In this document: one piece after another, positions 56,933-59,888 of the stretch
Layout: each line of letters opens with the position of its first letter
Numbering within the stretch: position 1 is the first letter of the stretch
Assembly: GCF_003626535.1 (NCBI RefSeq)
Contig: NZ_RBAL01000028.1
Coordinates: 1-59,888 of the forward strand
DNA from: Streptomyces hoynatensis
GTDB lineage: Bacteria; Actinomycetota; Actinomycetes; Streptomycetales; Streptomycetaceae
DNA length: 59,888 nt
Direction: 5' to 3'
Program-made: the position numbers and the translations under genes
Notes under the pieces: model-generated
Seen by the model: the letters and a program-made list of their open reading frames with translations, nothing else
Told to the model about the DNA's origin: nothing
Database searches by the model: none

Positions 56933-57820
56933 TCAGTCGTGGTCCCCGCCGCCGCTGACGCCGGCCTGCCAGGGGGCGACCAGCCCCTCCAGCCAGCCCA
57001 CCAGCCGGGTGAGCCCGACGCCGAGCACCATGAGGACGACGATGGGCACGAAGAGCGCGGCGGTGTCGAAGCGCTGCCCGGCCAGGATGATCAGCCCGCC
57101 GAGGCCGCCGATCGCGGTGAAGAACTCGGCGATGACGATGCCGATCACCGCGCGCCCGATGCCGAGCCGCAGCCCGGTCATGATGTGCGGGACCGTCGCC
57201 GGGAAGATGATCTTGCGCATCAGGGCGAACTCGCCCGCCACGAAGGAGTTCCCGACCTCGACGAGGCTGCGCGGCACCGCCTTCACCCCGGCCCTGGTGC
57301 TGATGATGATCGGGAAGATCGTCATCACCACGACCACGGCGACCTTCACCGTGAAGCCGAGCCCGAACCACAGCAGGAACAGCGGGATGAACGCCACCAT
57401 CGGCATCGAGTAGCCCGCCGTGATGTAGAGGCCGACCGCCGCCTCGACCACCCGGTAGCGGCCCACCAGCATGCCGATGACGATGCCGGCCGCGGCGGCG
57501 AGGAAGTAGCCGAGGAACAGCGGCTTCAGGCTGTCCCACAGTGCCGTCAGGAGCGTGCCGTCGGCGAGTTCGTCCTTGAAGGTCCTGGCGATGGCCGTCG
57601 GGTAGGTGGCGAACAGCGGGTCCATGCGGCGGCCCACGATCTCCCAGACCACCAGCAGGACCACCAGCGAGGCCGCCGTGATCAGGCGGTACCTGTGGCG
57701 CCGCACGAAGCCGGTCCCCCGGGTGGGCGCGGGGGCCCCGGACGGTGGGGCGCCGGCGCCTGGCGCCGCCGCCCCCGCGGCCCGGGCCCCGGCGGTGAGC
57801 GTTCCGTTTCGCGTCGTCAC
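56933..57820 (-). CDS. ABC transporter permease, NitT/TauT (SsuC-like)
   Basis: A 295-residue permease with six TM segments after a Pro/Ala-rich N-terminal tail of about 38 residues. LLVVWEIVGRRMDPLFATYPTAIARTFKDEL is the typical SsuC/TauC start. The EAA-type loop is GVKAVPRSLVEVGNSFVAGEFALMRKIIFPATVPHIMTGLRLGIGRAVIGIVIAEFF. It imports sulfonates, nitrate, thiamin precursors or aromatic acids in characterised relatives. GTG start at 57820 overlaps the ATPase stop (GTGA). Confidence 0.92.
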   Translation of the reverse strand: MTTRNGTLTAGARAAGAAAPGAGAPPSGAPAPTRGTGFVRRHRYRLITAASLVVLLVVWEIVGRRMDPLFATYPTAIARTFKDELADGTLLTALWDSLKPLFLGYFLAAAAGIVIGMLVGRYRVVEAAVGLYITAGYSMPMVAFIPLFLLWFGLGFTVKVAVVVVMTIFPIIISTRAGVKAVPRSLVEVGNSFVAGEFALMRKIIFPATVPHIMTGLRLGIGRAVIGIVIAEFFTAIGGLGGLIILAGQRFDTAALFVPIVVLMVLGVGLTRLVGWLEGLVAPWQAGVSGGGDHD

Positions 57821-58728
57821 TTCCCCGCGCTCCTTTCCGCGCCGGACCCGGCGGCCCGCAGGACGGCGTTCCGCGCCGGTTCCTCCTCGGGCGCGTGTTC
57901 CATGAGGGAGCGCCAGATCTCGTAGCGCAGTTCGGCGAAGGTCTCCGTGCCGCGCACCGCGACCAGGTCCTCGCGCGACCCCTCGATCGGCACCTCGAAC
58001 ACCCGCTTGACGCGGCCCGGGTTGGGCGACATCAGGACCACCCGATGGGCCAGGAGCACCGCCTCGTCGAGGTCGTGGGTGACGAAGACGATGGTCTTTC
58101 CGGTCTCCCGGTGAATGCGCAGCACCTCGGCCTGCAGCCCCTCGCGGGTCTGCGCGTCGAGGGCGCCGAACGGCTCGTCCATCAGCAGCACCTGCGGGTC
58201 GATGCTCAACGCCCGTGCCAGGCCGACGCGTTGCTTCATCCCGCCGGAGAGCTGGCTGGGGCGGCGGTCCATGGCGTGGCCGAGGCCGACCAGGGCCAGC
58301 TTCTCCCGGGCGATGCGCCGCCGCTCCGGCTTGGGCACGCCCTTGACCTCAAGGCCGAACTCGACGTTCTGGAGCGCGGTGCGCCAGGGGAAGAGTTCGG
58401 CGTGCTGGAAGACGAGGCCGCGGTCGTAGCCGCAGCCGGTGACCGCCTGCCCGCCGACCGACACCCCGCCGCTGGTCGCCTTCTCCAGGCCCATGATGAT
58501 CCGCAGCAGCGTGGTCTTGCCGCAGCCGCTCAGCCCGGTGAGGGCGATGATCTCGCCGTCCGCCACCGTGAGCGACACCTCGTTCAGGGCCCTGATGTGC
58601 TGCCGGCGCCTGCCGACGGTGAGTTCGAAGTCCTTGGAGACCCGGTCGACGACGACGCGGTCGGCGGCCGGGGCCGCCCGTTCCGGGCCGCCCCGTGGGG
58701 TCGTCGCTGCGAGCTTCTGATCGGGCAT
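57817..58728 (-). CDS. ABC transporter ATP-binding protein, NitT/TauT (SsuB-like)
   Basis: A 303-residue ATPase. Walker A GLSGCGKTT, Q-loop LVFQHAELFPWRTALQNVEFGL, signature LSGGMKQRVGLARAL, Walker B VLLMDEPFGALD, H-loop VTHDLDEAVLLAHRV. N-terminal residues 1-30 are an extra low-complexity tail. GGAGGAG seven bases before the ATG at 58728, 2 bp after the binding-protein stop. It energises the SsuC-like permease. Confidence 0.95.
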   Translation of the reverse strand: MPDQKLAATTPRGGPERAAPAADRVVVDRVSKDFELTVGRRRQHIRALNEVSLTVADGEIIALTGLSGCGKTTLLRIIMGLEKATSGGVSVGGQAVTGCGYDRGLVFQHAELFPWRTALQNVEFGLEVKGVPKPERRRIAREKLALVGLGHAMDRRPSQLSGGMKQRVGLARALSIDPQVLLMDEPFGALDAQTREGLQAEVLRIHRETGKTIVFVTHDLDEAVLLAHRVVLMSPNPGRVKRVFEVPIEGSREDLVAVRGTETFAELRYEIWRSLMEHAPEEEPARNAVLRAAGSGAERSAGK

Positions 58729-58730
58729 GA

Positions 58731-59756
58731 TCACTCCTCCAGCATTCGGAGAGCGGCCTGTTGGTAGGAGGTGTCGACCAGGCTCTCCAGGTCGATGTCC
58801 TCGGTGATCTGATCGGCCTCCTCGAGCACGCCCTCCTGGTACCGGAGCATGCTCATGTCCACCCCGCCGTCGGGGTCCACGAGGTGCCGTTCGCGGATCA
58901 GGTCGTCCAGGTAGGTGACGGCCGGGTCGTCGGGGGTCGTGCCGAGGGCCTCGGCGGACACCTGCCTGGCCTCGTTCTGGTGGTCGTAGGCGTACCGCAG
59001 GCCCTCGATCATTGCCGCGAGGTAGCGCCGCGCGGCCTCCGGCTTGCGGTCGAGGCTCTCGTCGTTGGCGACGATCATGTAGCGGGGGTACTGGGGGATC
59101 AGGTCGGGCGAGAGCGCGAGGACCCTGACCCCGTCCGCCTCCGCCTGGGGAACGTAGTCCGCGGGCGAGGAGGCCGCGTCCACCGCGCCCGCGACCACCG
59201 CGCGGTAACGGTCGGCGTTCCCCCCGGCGTTGACCAGGTCGACGCTGCCCCAGTCCACGCCGCTCCGCTCCAGCATCGAGCGGGCCACCAGCGCCGGCAG
59301 GCCCGTCGGGGAGGAGATGGCGACGCTCTTGCCCGCCAGGTCGGCCAGGGAGTCGTACTCCCGGCCCGCGTAGATGGCGTACGGCATGCCCTGCATGGAC
59401 GAGCCGATGATCGTGGCGTGCAGGCCGCCGCCCTGGGCGGCGATCAGGAGGTCGCCCGGGCTCTGCTCGATCGCGTCCACCTCCCCGGCGGCGAGCGCCG
59501 GGTAGATCTGCGAGGAGCTCTGGAGCTGGACGAACTCGACGTGCACGCCGTGCTTCTCGTAGAAGCCCTGTTCCTGGGCCATGTGCAGGAAGCCGCAGTC
59601 GCTTGAACACGGCATCACCCCCACCTTCCAGGTCAGGGGATCGGAGTCCGCGGCGTGGGAGCTCATGCAGCCGCCCGCCGTCGCGACCGCGAGGAGGGCG
59701 AACGCCGCGGCGAGAAAGCGGCGTGCCCTCCTTCGCGTCCTTGTCCTTGCCTTCAT
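58731..59756 (-). CDS. ABC transporter substrate-binding lipoprotein, NitT/TauT
   Basis: A 341-residue lipoprotein. Signal peptide RTRRRARRFLAAAFALLAVATAGGC with lipobox TAGGC (residues 26-30). The mature protein has KVGVMPCSSDCGFLHMAQEQGFYEKHGVHVEFVQLQSSSQIYPALAAGEVDAIEQSPGDLLIAAQGGG, the NMT1/SsuA fold. A CSSDC pair near the N-terminus of the mature chain may form a disulfide. First gene of the importer operon; RBS GGAGAGG before ATG 59756. The substrate cannot be deduced. Confidence 0.92.
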   Translation of the reverse strand: MKARTRTRRRARRFLAAAFALLAVATAGGCMSSHAADSDPLTWKVGVMPCSSDCGFLHMAQEQGFYEKHGVHVEFVQLQSSSQIYPALAAGEVDAIEQSPGDLLIAAQGGGLHATIIGSSMQGMPYAIYAGREYDSLADLAGKSVAISSPTGLPALVARSMLERSGVDWGSVDLVNAGGNADRYRAVVAGAVDAASSPADYVPQAEADGVRVLALSPDLIPQYPRYMIVANDESLDRKPEAARRYLAAMIEGLRYAYDHQNEARQVSAEALGTTPDDPAVTYLDDLIRERHLVDPDGGVDMSMLRYQEGVLEEADQITEDIDLESLVDTSYQQAALRMLEE

Positions 59757-59888
59757 GGGCCTCTCCGTAAGTTGTTGGGCGGCCCGGGAGGGCCGGATGT
59801 GGCTTATGGGTCCTTGCCTTCAGTGGCTGACTAGGAGTGGCCGTCCGGCTCTCCGGGGCGCCCTGGCTGCTGATTGAGATGTGCGCGC
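59757..59888 (-). other. Upstream region of the NitT/TauT operon
   Basis: 132 bp to the window edge. It should contain the promoter of the importer operon. A GGCCCTCCCGGGCC-type short dyad is present near 59787-59800. An open minus-strand frame runs from the edge to a TAG at 59831-59833, with no start inside the window, and does not resemble the known leader-peptide motif. Nothing else can be supported. Confidence 0.4.

Noticed and set aside
53856..57413. Plus-strand open frame of nearly 1200 codons
   Set aside because: It crosses two TetR genes in another frame and the antisense of the monooxygenase; its composition is Arg/Pro/Gly-rich and no motif is visible.
59831..59888. Minus-strand open frame at the right edge, considered as another leader peptide
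   Set aside because: It reads HLNQQPGRPGEPDGHS and lacks the RRxHVDL core; no start codon is in the window.

Overview
The window is very GC-rich, dense actinobacterial chromosome and looks like Streptomyces or a close relative. Pointers are the almost exclusive use of G or C at third codon positions, many GTG starts and 4-bp stop/start overlaps, a SigB/F/G-type stress sigma factor, DUF2630, DUF2267, DUF6328 and DUF4032 proteins, and a small leader peptide of the RRxHVDLxRV type. There is no rRNA, tRNA, CRISPR array or prophage. The only mobile-element trace is the C-terminal tail of an IS110 transposase at the left edge.

Left third (1-19.3 kb) is mainly catabolic and regulatory. It holds an alditol oxidase, a divergent LysR/MFS pair, and a divergent PadR/short-chain dehydrogenase pair with a textbook PadR operator. 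A sugar isomerase/Gfo-Idh operon sits behind a LacI-type operator, next to a tartrate/D-malate dehydrogenase. A five-gene, translationally coupled import operon (lipoprotein binding protein, two CUT1 permeases, D-2-hydroxyacid dehydrogenase, DUF2264 protein) faces its probable regulator, a DeoR-HTH/LacI-domain hybrid, across three AACGATC repeats phased at 10 bp. An SLC13 anion transporter follows.

Middle third (19.4-36.3 kb): a leaderless leader peptide precedes an SBP56/methanethiol oxidase with a His-rich N-terminus. Then come a two-component system followed by an MMPL exporter, a DUF6328 protein, and a stress/respiration neighbourhood: NDH-2, a 62-bp perfect palindrome, the stress sigma factor, DUF2267, an orphan cytochrome oxidase subunit I and a small membrane protein. 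Two CNNM/CorC-type membrane proteins form an operon, and a cytoplasmic GH31 glycosidase follows. SigB-type promoter sequences are visible before NDH-2 and GH31.

Right third (36.3-59.9 kb): the MeaB-MutB-MutA methylmalonyl-CoA mutase operon, archease and RtcB (RNA ligation/repair), a MerR-thioredoxin operon with a 19-bp-spacer promoter, DUF4032 and UPF0104 proteins, a secreted endo-arabinanase, a GntP-type permease, and a cytosolic NMT1-like protein with no transporter partner. A DHA2 exporter, a SnoaL-like protein and a TetR regulator follow, with a 40-bp near-perfect palindrome between the last two. A second TetR lies downstream. The right end is a NitT/TauT-type ABC importer linked, through two hairpins and a 9-bp tandem repeat, to an FAD monooxygenase.

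No single unmistakable new defence or biosynthetic system is visible. The most promising items are the DUF2264 import locus with its hybrid regulator, the leader-peptide-controlled SBP56 gene, the 62-bp palindrome, the terminator-like hairpin in the mutA leader, and the structured junction before the FAD monooxygenase.
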